From positions 4,338,728 through 4,402,727 of the forward strand of contig JAKGHH010000008.1 in assembly GCA_022828595.1 (NCBI GenBank): a DNA stretch of 64,000 nt. Direction: 5' to 3'. Positions 1-12,100 of this stretch are shown here, in pieces. Numbering within the stretch: the first letter of the stretch is position 1; each line of letters starts with the position of its first letter. The notes beneath the pieces are model-generated. The model was not told the origin of the DNA. It ran no database searches and saw only the letters and a list, made by a program, of their open reading frames with translations. Source of the DNA: Nelumbo lutea (Eukaryota > Streptophyta > Magnoliopsida > Proteales > Nelumbonaceae). The translations under genes were made by a program, and so were the position numbers.

Positions 1-2
1 GA

Positions 3-379
3 AGTAAGAAGCAAAGTGTGGTGGCTAGGTCTAGTGCTGAAGCAGAATACAGAACTATGACTCATGGAGTTGCTGAAATCATGTGGATAAGAAATCTGTT
101 AGGAGAACTGAGTTTTACAGTTAGCAACCCTATATCACTTTATTGCGACAATAAGGCTGCTATCAACATTGCAGCTAATCTAGTCCCCATGATAGGACGA
201 AACACATTGAAGTGGACAAGCATTTTATTAGAGAGAAACTTGTAAGTGGAGAAGTGTGCACCCCATATGTCAGCTCAGAAGAACAACTTGCAGATATCTT
301 TACCAAAGGTCTTCATCATGTGCAGCATAATGATTTGTGTGACAAGTTGGGCATGATTGACATCTATGCTCCAACTTGA
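3..379 (+). pseudogene. Ty1/copia pol 3' end (RNase H), truncated by window edge
   Basis: The plus strand encodes the C-terminal RNase H end of a copia polyprotein, with the family landmarks SKKQSVVARSSAEAEYR, YCDNKAAINIAAN and, after a frameshift near 200, EQLADIFTKGLHH and LGMIDIYA. The frame breaks around 195-240, where the usual histidine-containing TKHI(E)VD stretch is shifted out of frame, so this copy is dead. It ends at a polypurine tract (378-386) that primes plus-strand DNA synthesis in this family. The rest of the element lies left of the window. Confidence 0.85.
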
Positions 380-386
380 GGGGGAG

Positions 387-690
387 TGTTGAAATAATTG
401 ATTTATGTTTTTAATCAGCCTTTTTATTTTAATCAATTATTGTACCATCACTTAGTAGGGGCACAAGGGTCATTTCCAGCACTGTTACATTGCCCTATAT
501 ATTATAATGGAGCTATATATTATAATGAAGCTAGCGCCGCCAGCACTGTTACATTGCCTCAACACTTCTTCTTTCTTCCTTCTCTTCTCTTCTCTCCTCT
601 TCTCTTCTCTTCTCTTCTCTTTTGCTGTAACCTTCAATCAGATTTACTGTCAAGAATTACCATTCAGGGTTCATACACTCACCCTCCAAA
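387..690 (+). repeat. 3' LTR of the left-edge copia element
   Basis: The LTR begins TGTTGAAATAATTG directly after the polypurine tract GAGGGGGAG. It contains a CTTCT-rich pyrimidine tract (about 565-625), as seen near the R/U5 region of the other copia LTRs here. The right boundary is approximate, because the partner LTR is outside the window and no TSD can be checked. Confidence 0.6.
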
Positions 691-1381
691 ACAAGGTTTG
701 AAAGCCAAACCCTGTGGGTGAATTCAAAAATTAGGAAGCCACATTTACATAATAGTAAAATTTTCATCGAGAGACTATTATGCAAGGCTAAGCTAATTCT
801 CAAGCATCCACCAAGTCTCATCATCAACGGTGCTGTCACACAGCATCTATTGCCAAACAGTAGCTTCCATTCGATTTCCGAAGTTAACCACTTAATTGAT
901 TAGGCTCTAAATATTACCCACAATTAATAAACTTTCTTGCCTGTCTGTGAACCACTAGCCGAAACTAACCACTTGAGAATTCTAAAGAAAATTGCCACTG
1001 CTCTCTCCCTGTACAACAGTCGACTGGGAGCAGAAAAGGTTGCAAATAAATATAAGAATCTTCAGTTCTTATTGAAGCTCCTCTTACCAGTCAAGTTGTG
1101 TAATAGAAGCATCTTTCCTTTAAGCCCAGCAAGGAAACCAAGTGAAAATATCTCATCTAGGTCATTTGCTTCTACAGTTACTTCCAGACAATAACTAAAA
1201 GATAACTGCTATAACTATCACAAATACTGCTACTTTAATTGCAAAATTATAATCAGAAAATGGGCAACGAAAATGCTGAAGTTTGAACCATCAGGTTAAT
1301 ACTTGAAAATCAGGATCAAATGAAGGGTGTCAAGCACTTTACCACATCCATTCAAAATTTAGGTTAGTTATTGACCTTCAG

Positions 1382-1605
1382 GGAACGGGAGGATAGGATT
1401 TTATTGCATGGAGCAATCCATTAAGAATATGAGACATCCCTTGAAAAGCTATGGTAGAAGTTCAATGTTCATCCTGCAAAAACACCTCAGCACCAAGGCT
1501 CAATACCAGAAGCTTGGGAATTCAATAATGGAACATTACCTGGAGCATTTTTATCTATTGCTCTACCTTATTTTGTTTCTGGGAATCATGATGGATTTTT
1601 ACCTG
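1382..1605 (+). pseudogene. possible decayed exon of an unrecognised gene
   Basis: One plus-strand frame reads like real protein (for example KTPQHQGSIPEAWEFNNG, then LPGAFLSIALPYFVSGN). It is bounded by an acceptor-like TTGACCTTCAG and a donor-like ACCTG|GTATCT. Two in-frame stops, after H near 1428 and after LW near 1456, break it. I do not recognise the family. It could also be chance, or a captured fragment inside an old transposon. Confidence 0.3.
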
Positions 1606-1747
1606 GTATCTGTAAAAAGAAACATTAACATCACAGTAAAAGCCAATGAAAATATTGCACCTGCAACCACAGGATATAAAGTACTCAGGGTTAAGGGGCA
1701 TAACATTAACCCCACCAAAAAAGTATTAAATCAGCTACTTGAAAAAT

Positions 1748-1800
1748 CATCATCTAAGCCTTGTCCCAACTGTATGGGGTTGATTACACGAATCTTGTTT
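1748..1800 (-). mobile_element. tiny RTE-LINE/SINE 3'-end relic
   Basis: On the minus strand this reads like RFV(I)NPIQLGQGLDDD. It matches the C-terminal RIHVANPxxLG signature and GAT-rich tail of plant RTE-clade LINEs, a 3' end also shared by some angiosperm SINEs. Only about 50 bp is recognisable. A much clearer copy lies at 8237-8440. Confidence 0.4.
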
Positions 1801-2149
1801 TAACACCACAACCGGGCATTGTTCTGAGTTTTGACATGTTGCTTTTGGGCAACACCCTAAACCCTAAATCAGCTACTTAAAAAATGCCCCCCGAAAAAAT
1901 CTAAGTGAATGCTCCTTGGTATACTGTCAAATTCTGAAATAATGGAACTCAAACCATAATTCTTTATAGAATTTTGCCCTTCTTGTATCATCAAGTAAGG
2001 AAGACCTCCTAATGGTAACAAATAAATAGTTGGGAAAACATTTCCATAAGGAATGGAAAACAAATAACCACAATATGAGATTTCACCTGCAAGAAATTAA
2101 TGCATCAAATTGATGCTCTATTATTAGAGATATAAAATATATGTACAAT

Positions 2150-2453
2150 TGACTGTTCCCAAATTGTTCAATACTACATTGGGAGACAGTACCTAAAAAT
2201 GTTGGAGCTAGGACTTAACTAGCTTGTACACAGATAAAAAAAGATCTTTACAACCAAAGTTGTCAACTAGTTACAGGAGGAGCACATCCACAGACCAAAA
2301 ACTTTTGCTCCAAAATGAACTTCCACCGAGTCCTCAGATCCATAATCTACTAATCCATGCAATCAGTTTTTCATGAAAAAAGCATCTACACTTTGCTTTG
2401 CATAGTTTAACTTGTATAATGCACAAATATACATAGACGGCAATCTTAAACCA
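2150..2453 (-). other. probable 3' UTR of the ADA3-like gene
   Basis: This sequence lies immediately downstream of the TGA at 2454-2456 on the minus strand and contains no further exon-like reading frame. No canonical AATAAA is obvious, and an AATAAT-like hexamer near 2117-2125 is the nearest candidate. The extent is inferred. Confidence 0.35.
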
Positions 2454-3178
2454 TCATGTTAAAAAGGAAAGGTCATCCATTGGAATTCCAAGGCCCACAA
2501 AATCATGGTCTTGCAATCCATCGTCATCAATGTTCAACCATGAACCAAGGTCTTGGCCTTGTGCATCAAGATCATCTGGAACACCTAGTACATCCATTCC
2601 AGGTAGTGGCAGGCTGGACAAGTCAATGGCCTCAGGATCATTCAACATCTCCAAATTCAATACATCTTTCTCATTGATATTAGGATCACTAGCCACTTTG
2701 TGTGGCTTGGGGACTGGAGGCAGCATTGCTTTTGGTAGCTCTGAAACTTTACCAAGAAGGCTATTCACAGAAGCAGATAACTGTGTTGTCTTCTGCTTAG
2801 GCTTTGTTTTAGATTTCCTTTCACCCTTGACATTGCCTAAAGCTGGCCGACCAATTTTAGCATTGCTATTTCTAGAATGTGCATCTCTGCTGTGCCCTTT
2901 TCCTTCTCGATCTCTTTCACTCCTTTTTCCTTTTGTACCACTTACAAGAGAACTTCCAAATCCTGATGGGTTTCTCAATGTACCAACTGTACCACCAACA
3001 TCGTCGAGCAACAACTCCTTCCTTTTTACTCTATTAAACCAAGTCTCCTCTTTACCATTAGTTGGCTCAGATAAGTGATTTACCAACTGAACAGCATCGG
3101 ACGAATGCTTCTCTTGTGTGTCCAAGCTCTTCCCCAAGAATGAAGTTATAGAGGCAGTTTGTTGTGAACCAATGGAAG
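2454..3178 (-). CDS. ADA3: ADA3-like exon 15 (last), residues 1103-1343
   Basis: The acceptor is TTGGTTACAG|CTTCC (phase 1) and the stop is TGA at 2454-2456. It encodes ASIGSQQTASIT, the basic block KRKELLLDDVGG, KGKRSERDREGKG, KSKTKPKQKTTQ, and the acidic C-terminal tail with PLPGMDVLGVPDDLD and IPMDDLSFLT. This is the longest conserved block of the family. Confidence 0.9.
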
Positions 3179-6100
3179 CTGTAACCAAGACAAAATGACA
3201 ATTTTTAACCAGACAGCCACCAAAAAATAAAACATGTCACTACAGCCAGAAAGAAACAAATTCATAAAACAAGCAGTAGAACACTTTAAAACCAATAAAC
3301 TATATGAGATTTAAATGTAAATTAAAAACAAATGAATTATACTGTATATGCAGTCGAAAAATAATTTTCACAAAGGACAATATAGAAAGTACCTGAAACC
3401 TTAACTTCTGAAGAATGGGTGGGAGTATCAGCACATGGATTGGCTGATTCCCCCTCAGTAAGGGTTGCAGTATCCATACATTCTGCATCATTGAGGCGGG
3501 AAGAGACGGAAAGAAACAAATCCCTGAACACTGGCTCATTAAAGCAGCTCTCTCCTGTATCTTCAAACCTATGACACCGTTCTAGTGTTCGCTCTACAAA
3601 AGCTAAGGTATTATGCTTGGCCAATTTGCTGTTTGCACTTTTTCCACCAGATGTATTAGGACCGTAGTATGTCTGTCAAGTATCAAGTTAATATCATTAT
3701 ATCCGCCCTGTGCTATAAAACAAGAAGAATCACTAAAACAGAAGTCCCACACTCACAATAGCATCTTTATGGTGTAACAATTCAGGTAAACAAGATAACA
3801 TGAACACTATGGGTGTTTTACTGTTAACAGTAAAATGATGCATTTTAATTGATAGTTGTGAAGAACTATATATAGAAGATGTAGTCAAGCATACAAGACA
3901 ATATAAGGAAATATGAAATAGCATAGAATTGCCATCAATAGAGCTATGGAAGAGAGGATAAAGGCATATAGACAACACCTGTAATTAATATTCTTGGTAA
4001 GCATGTTACCAATGTTTTAAAACGTGGAGGCATGATGCGAGGCATTCCACTACCTAGAGGCGTGAGGCATAGTTCATAACGCAAGAGGTGTAAGCCTCTC
4101 GAACACAAGGATGCCATAAGCCTCCTTAAGAGAAGGGGGGTTAGGAGGAGGATGAAGAGGAAGGGGGGATCTCATTTTTTCTTTATTCTTAATAAAAAAC
4201 TTTTATATTAAGAAGAATAAAGATGCATAACATTAGTTGAAAGGGGGGGTCTTGTCGAAGCAGAGCAAGACCCCCCTAACTCAAAACAACAAATTGAGAT
4301 GCATCAAAAAGGGGGCGGGGGGTCTGTTCGCCCCCCAACCGAAGGGACAGGGGTCAAACCACTTTCTTTCCCCTTATCTTTTCTTCCCTTCCCTTTGCTT
4401 TTCTCTTTTTTTTTTTCTTCTCTTTCTTTTTCTTTCCCTTCCCTTTCTTTTCCTTTCTTTTCCCTTCCTTTTTTTTTCTTTTTTCTTTTTTTTTTTTTGT
4501 TTTTTTATATAAGATGTGCATGAGGCGTACGCCTCTAGCACGCCTCATGAAAAAAGCGCACGAGGTGTACACCTCTTGCACCTGAGGCGTACGCCTCAGA
4601 GGTGTCAGCGCCTCTAACATACGCCTTTTAAAACACTGCATGCTACATGTTAAACAAGGGGCTCTAGAAACCAGTTGTATTGGGGTTTGGTATTGTTGGG
4701 GGAGGGGGAGTAGTAAGCTGCTATATTGGGAATAATAATTGCTATTTACTGAACTTCCATTTTAATGATTAATAATATTTTCATGTGTTACTGATTAAAA
4801 AATATTTGTTTTATAGAATAGAACAAATTGTTTTTCACATTAAAATGAAAAGTTGGGTGGCATTTGGTAATGTTCCAATGAAATGTTTCTGATGTTCTGG
4901 GAACATAAAAACAAAACTGTTCTTTTGCTTCCAGGAATATTAGAAACATTCCAGCAGAGTATTAACAAATGTTGCTTAATCATCTAATTGGATATAGGTT
5001 ATGCTGGTTCAGTTGAAGAAGTATTACCTTTTTCAAGGTGGACAACTGGAGGGTAGTGATAGAGACAAAACTAGATGCAGTATAATTCATGACTCTCATC
5101 CTAATGAATGTGATGCAAATCTGACACCCAAAGCCACTTTGGCATCATTGTGGAAAGCTATTCACTCCACTCTGGAGTCTAGACCCATTCATAAATTCAT
5201 TAAATATAACCAGGGAAAGGTAGCTTCTTCAGATTCTGGGAGGACCATTGGTGATAGTCGCAACTGATGCAGGGATTCCCTGGGCTATATTCAGTTTATT
5301 AGGAATTTAGGGATGGGGAATCTTCGTGAATCAGGAATAGGTGGTGCTTTCAGAGAAACCAACAGGAATGTTCAGTTTTTTTTTTCAATTTTTCAAGACT
5401 AAGATGGAAAAGACAATTCCATATAAGTAAAGCTACAAGGTGCACTTCAGGGATTGAAATTGGAAAATCAGGGAAGCAAGATATTGGCAATTGGGTTACG
5501 GAGTCTTAGACACCAAATCACTCTTCTGGGTTCCTGGGAGTGATCGTAGAGGGTGACTCAATGACTATTATATCATAGCTGAAAGGTAGGGTTGGGCCAT
5601 GGAGCTTTAGACACCCAATCAAGGAAGCAAGATATTAGCAGTTGGGCTAAGATGCATCTTTCTCATGGTACCTTGGTCACATTTGCTGACTCATTATCCC
5701 ATGGAGGAACTAGCAGACACGTAGCACAGCAGTGTGGGGTGAATATCCTCTGCAGTAAGAATAATCTGCATTCGTACTTTGAGGGGCTCTACTAAGAGCA
5801 GCCAGGGAGTAGCATGGACTTGCTCAATGTGTAGTTTTGTACCATATACAGCATATATACACTATTGTGTAAATACACAATCTACAGTCAAATAGATGTA
5901 AATCAGTCCTCTAAAACTGATGTAAACTTGGAAAAATTAGAGAGAAAAGAGGAAGAAAAGAAGAGAACAGCAGCACAAAAGAAAGAAGATGGAGAAACGA
6001 AGAGGAAGAAGAAGAAGAGTTCGAATATCTCTTCCCTCCCTTCTCAAATCCTTTTACCAAACTTCAATCTTAGCATAATTACAAGTATACCCTTAAGTGG

Positions 6101-9100
6101 GCGGCCAGCTAGGCAGTAACATACAGAGAACTAGCAAAAAAGAAATAACAGGCCCATTAAGATAGGCCCATTAGCCATTAGCTAACAGATGAATAAAAAA
6201 ACATACTACAAGAAAAGATACTAGGGCCCATTCGGCCTAATCTCTTTACACAAATAATACTAATAAAGATTTTCAGTTACTGATAAAAAAAATACAGAAA
6301 GTGCTGGTCACAGTAATAGCTATGTTGTGACATCAGAACATTGGTTTTGGATTGGAATTTGATTCACAACGCTTTTGAGAACCATGAAAATTTTCCTGTT
6401 TGTTATAGTAGTTGTTTGGAGGATTATGAAGTTGTGGATAATGAAGTTACAGAGCTGACATATCTGCTTTTCTGTCATACTGTTCCCCTTATATATGTCA
6501 TTGTAAAATGAGCAATAAATGTTTTATTTCTTATAAAAAAAACCCAACACCCAGATTATTATTTCCAAAAAATCAATTGTGGAAAAGAATGTAATATACA
6601 TCTGCAAATGGGTTCGATTATTCAATTGAAACCTTGAACATTTCAAAAAGGGGATATAAAATCAAAATGACTAGTAAAATATTCTACGCAGTAGAGTAAG
6701 ATGAGAAGAATCAAGTGTTTGATATTGAGTTACCATATATTTTTCATAAGCCATTCCAACAAGTTTGTCAAGTGCATTGATGTTGATTTCCCTGCATAGT
6801 AGCACAACTTTGCATTTAAATATGCATATAAAATGGACATAATAAAATATGGACATAGAGCCATTTTTTAAGTAGTACAAATATTAATAATATGATTTTT
6901 TTTATAAGTAAAATTTCATTAAAAACAAAAAAGGAGTGGTACAGTCTGATGGGTGACAAGTCACCACCCGCATACAATACATCTGAAAATCAGAAAGAGT
7001 TTTCCACATTACAGATTTGAATACCCAGAACCTCCCCTAACTTACTCCTCAGGTCCTCCTTATCCAATTGCCTGAACTCTGGGAGAAGCAAGACCCAGTC
7101 TGCCGCAGATCTGCTAACAGCAGCTATCAACCTATCCATACTGCAACCTCTGTCCTCGAAAGTTCTTCTGCTCCTCTCTTTCCGTATGTTCCAGACTATA
7201 GCAAAAGGGATGCAGCTCCAAATCAGATTCACTTTCTTGCTCCCTCCCAGTTTAGGCCACAAAGAAAAGATTTCTGCAGCTAAAGCTGGGTGGAAACCAT
7301 GGAGTAGTGAATAATCTCCACATGAAACTTGCAAACTTGCAGGTGATAAATAGGTGCCTGACATTTTCCTCCTGCTCTTCGCATAGACAGCACCTGTTAG
7401 CCAAATGGAATCCTCTTGATTTCAGGTGATCCACTGTCAAGATGCTATCCATTGCCACCAACCATGCCAAAGCTTCAACTCTCAGGGGCACCGGATTTCC
7501 CCAAATGCCTTTGATTTGTCCTGAGTCTGTGTTGGACCTGCTGAGTGCCAAATAGCATGATTTGACTGAAAATTTCCCATTCTTTCCATCCCTCTGTTGC
7601 CCTGAGATTTTCACTTTTTCCAGTTCTCCTACAGGGAGATACATTCTTCCACTTCTCTATCCAGCAGAGGCCTCCTAAATTTTGGGCCCCATACCAATTG
7701 GTCCCCCCTTCTTTATAACATTGACTGATAGATACCTCAGCCTCAGTCAGCTTATATAATCTTGGACATAATCACTCAGCTTGCCTATTCCACACCAATC
7801 GTCCTCCCAAAACCTGGTTCTTGATCCCTCCCCTACTGCAAAGCTTATTAGACTTCTGAACTCCCTGTTAAAACTCATAATCCCCTTCCACACACTCACT
7901 CCATATATATCCCTCACCTCTCTAGATTCCCAGCTGAACCTCACCACCCCGTACTTCCAACCAGCACCCTCCTCCACAATGGATTTTCCTCTTTCCCTAA
8001 ACCATATCATACTATTAATAATATGATATGAATCGTGGAAATAAAGAACAAGGGACATACCTGAACGGATGGGATTTTGCTTTTGAAAAGATGGCATGCA
8101 ATTAAATTCTTACCCAAAGCATGAACTAAAGAAAATCAGCTCACAAGAAAATGGGTCTAGCACATCCCCCTAATTTTTTTTTCTTACAATAGCCAATCAA
8201 AAGACTTGCAAGGATCTGAAATTACAATCACCAAACTTACTTTACAATGGGATCATCATCATACTCTAAGCATTATCTCAACTCTATGGGGTTGGCTACA
8301 TGAATCCTATTTTGCCACTCCTTGTGGTTTAATGCCATATCTATTCATTCCATTGTTAAATTATAAGCACTTAAATCATTTCTTACCACTTTGACCTATG
8401 CCCTTTTTAGTCTGCCCTTAGCCCTTCCAACCCCTTCAACTTGTAACTGATTTTACCATGAGATATAAAATATATTACCTTTCTTGAGACTCTCTTGCCT
8501 CTGTGATAGACTTCTCCAGTTTACATAACAAGCTCCTCTTCTTAAGAACCTATGAACAAATGAGACCAAATGTGAGCCTGGTTCATCAAGAGTAGTGTAT
8601 AGTTGTATTCAAGACAAACAGTCATATTGAGAGAAAGATCATTTTCTTGTTTAGAATGCAACTTGGGTGCGCTGGGCTGGGTTTAAGGTCAACCTAGGTC
8701 CAGACCTAGGACTTGGACCTAAGGCCTGAGCCTAATGACAAGCCCAAGCTGGTCGGGAGAGAAATTCCAAGATCTCTGAATCAAATAGTTGACCACTCAA
8801 CTAATTCAGGTTGGAAGAGAAATTTTTTTCTATAGTGCTAACAGCTTAAATTTGTCTTGAGCAGGCTTTTAGCCTATTTTTTGGCACCCAAGCCCCCCTT
8901 TTTTTGTATATCCTCTCTTGTATTTGCTCTCCCTCTTCTGAATATAATAGTCACCTTTTTATTAAAAAAAATGTCAAGTCCAAACTTCCCAACCCAAACT
9001 AAAATCTGACACACTCAGGATGGGCTTGGGGTCCAGTCCCAGACAGACTCAGGTAGGTCAGTCGGGATAGGTATAGTCAGGCCAGATTCATGTAGGGTCA

Positions 9101-12100
9101 AGTTTGGGCTAGGATCAGGCCAGGATTGAGTTACCCAAGAGCTAGGGCCAGGCCAAGCCTGAAAAATGGAAAACCCTGGGGTTCCTAAGGACTGAAAATC
9201 CAATTCCAACTACAATTTCAGTTTGGGTCAGTCATAGCTCAAGTTGGGCCTGCCCAAGTTGCACCCTATTCTTGTTACTAGCATAGACTTACTGGAACTT
9301 GGATATCATATCCATGATAGAAAGAGAACAAAAACAGAGGCATTTTCATAAGGACATGATAAATTAGTCTATGCATGCACTAGCAAATCAACATGCCTAT
9401 GGTACATGCATGCATAGCATATCAAGGCATAGTTCCATCTTGCACAAAGACAGAGAGAGCTGGAGACATGGGCAAATAACATAAACCAAATCCAGAAAAA
9501 GAAAGGGCAAAATTGTAGTTTTCCTTACTAAAGGAACTCTTGCACTGATGTGTTGGAACAATTGTCAAGGGTCCATTAACACACTGGTAACAACACAACT
9601 AATTGTATTTGTGTGCCACTACCATGTCATGCTTGATGAACCAGATATTTTTATACAAATCAGCGTTACATGATTCCTGAAATATAATGTTGTTTTCAGT
9701 GAATAATAAGAGTAAATATCTAGTTAATGGAGGTATGAAAATCTTCTTGATTTGACATAAGAAGTCATTCATAATGATCAATTATAAATGACCTGTTCAC
9801 AAAGCTTCTCCTCGAGTCTGCTAATTTCTCCACTGATTTCTTCATCTTCTCTCTGTGCCAAGTCAGGCTGAAAAGAAAGCGTGAGTTTTAGGCATGGGTT
9901 TAGGAGAAATGTAAACTCAGACCCCAAAAAAACGAGGACACATAATCTCAAGATAGTATGCAAGACATTCATTACAAAAAAAAGATAGGAAGCAAGACAT
10001 GAAGTAAAAAATTTGAAATGAACCGTCTCCAATCAAGAGATGCACTTTCAAGAGAAAAAAAAAAAAAAACGAAAGAAGAAAAATCACTTTGCATTTGTCA
10101 AGCTGCAACATTGAAGTAAACCAAAGGAAGTACATTTGTACAATCCATAATTTGCATCTAAGAGGATTTTCCAATTAGACAAGGAAGTATACTCTGGAAA
10201 ACAGCATACCATCTACTTTGAACTTTTACAAAAGGTAACCTACCACTTGTTCTGGGAAAATCCCAATACTCTGAATCTCCAGGAGAACCCTTTCCTCTAA
10301 GGACATCTTATCATATTGAAACTCAGTGCAAGCCATCTTAGTAACCACTGCTTGGTCTGGCTGAAATCCATTTAGGGAACATCCAAAGTTCAAATTTGCC
10401 CCAGTATTTATATCTGTTACTAGATCATCATTTTCCAACTCATAATGTTCCATCCCATCAATGAGTCTCTGACAGGGAATTGTCCTATAGCCATTTGAAG
10501 CAGCTTGTCCAACTCTGAGGTGATTCAAACTGTTGGACTTCAATCCTGAATCCAGGTCAAAACCAGTTTTACAAATATCAAACTTCATGTCTTCATCTCC
10601 TTCAGACAAGTAATCTTCACACTCATCCACTGAAATTATAGCTGCAATAAGTGTTTGGGATAATGGCACTACATAATTAAACCTTGATCCTGGTACCAAA
10701 TTCTCAGAGAAAAGGTCTACGGATTTTGTTTTACTGGAAATTTCCACATTTCTATCACATTCATTCAACCCAGTTTCAACAAGCACAGTGTTGCAACTAT
10801 CTCTGCAAACAGCATCTACCATTGGTGCTGATGAAGTTAAGCCAAAATTTCCCTGAAGGGAACAAAAAAACATCAAGTCATATCCATGAGAAAAGTGATC
10901 CATAAGAGTAAATGGCTCTCAGACTAAATCATATGAAACAGCCAACCAGTTTGACACCCAGTGGTAATGTTTTTCTAGGCCATAGCAATAATTTATCAAA
11001 ACAAAAAAGGCCATAGCAATATGTTCATACCTCCAGAACAGGACCACTGCCACATATAAGTTGAATATTCTCCACAGATTCATCCACAAGACGGATCTGC
11101 TACATCATTTTCAGTACAAAGGAAAAACGTTAAGTGGGTAAAATAGACCTTATGGACTATATATGTGTATGCGTGTGCATGTGCACATGCATGCACAATA
11201 AAGGATTCCTGCAAAGGAAATAGTAAAATAAAAGGCAATTACCTGTTGCTTCAAATAGGCTATGTCTTCAGCTGAAATAAAACCAAAGAGTGGTTCTATT
11301 TGCCTCCAGAACAAGCCAGAACATGCATGAGCTGCAAAAACACTTGCATCAATTAGTCCATTATTGTAGACTTTTTTTTTTTTGAGAAAGAAACAAATAA
11401 TATGGTTTAAGTCAGAGTTATACCGGGATTAATAGCAGCTTTTGCAGCAGACAATAGCTCTTCATGACCATCATCTGGTTCTCCTAGGGAAGAAAATGAA
11501 ACAATGCAAGTTATATAATTAAATGAGCAAATAAGCACAGTACTCTGTAGATTCCCAATTGCAAGGCAGCCATATACCAAGAAAATCTGGAGTCACACTA
11601 CTTGCTGCATGTCTAGGACGCGTATAAGCCTTACGGTCAGATAGCTTCCTACTTGGTGGACGACCAGCTTTGCTGAGTAGAAGAAATAAATCCAGTGAGA
11701 AAGACTTAAGAGGACTTCAAGTGTTAACCAGAATGATAAAATAGATGTATTGCGTAATGTAGGCTAAAACATTTCACCTTTCACCCTTATCTAAACCAAG
11801 TCTTGCACTTCTGAGCTGTTTTGCTGTAATAACATTGTTGATCTTCTGAACAGTTGTTGGCATTCCAGACCTTGTGGTAGTGAAACCACGTCCAGACCTT
11901 CCTGGTCTCCGAACACCATCTCCAAGATCTTCATCAGTAGACATTTTGTTCTTTCTCAAAGGCAATACTAGAGTGGCAACCTTTTGAATACTCTGTCCAC
12001 CTTTCTCATCTATATCACCAGACTTCTTTCCTTTGTCTTTAGACTTGATTTCTGCAGCTCCTGACTCCTCACTTTCTGACAATGCAGCTGAAGAAAAATG

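Larger units (their letters stand above)
700..2150. other. 3' flank of the host gene, no intact gene
   Basis: This AT-rich stretch lies between the copia LTR and the end of the ADA3-like gene. Short open frames at 937-1194 and 1408-1803 have no recognisable domain. Two small relics are listed separately: a possible pseudo-exon near 1382-1605 and an RTE-type 3' end near 1748-1800. A short CCCTAAA doublet at about 1852-1868 is too short to be telomeric. Confidence 0.5.
3673..6733. other. intron 13 with hAT element and RNase H relic
   Basis: This 3.1-kb intron contains the hAT-like element at 4010-4638 and a decayed LINE RNase H-like segment at about 5000-5800. The remainder is AT-rich with purine-rich stretches (5935-6020) and shows no coding sequence. 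Confidence 0.75.

Noticed and set aside
1408..1803. 131-aa plus-strand frame
   Set aside because: It runs antisense through an RTE/SINE relic and is out of frame with the protein-like reading in the same DNA.
1852..1868. CCCTAAACCCTAAA telomere-like sequence
   Set aside because: Only two units, so far too short for telomeric or interstitial telomeric repeats.
2530..3078. 182-aa plus-strand frame
   Set aside because: Antisense shadow of the last ADA3-like exon, whose minus-strand frame has clear family motifs and splice sites.
4237..4641. Lys/Glu-rich and Phe/Leu/Ser-rich frames in the hAT element (also 26789-27164)
   Set aside because: Both strands of a C/T homopolymer-like tract stay open by composition alone.
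10226..10903. continuous 225-aa frame across exon 10
   Set aside because: The extra residues at both ends are intron read-through. The acceptor at 10852 and donor at 10244 restore the family sequence PEQVPD.
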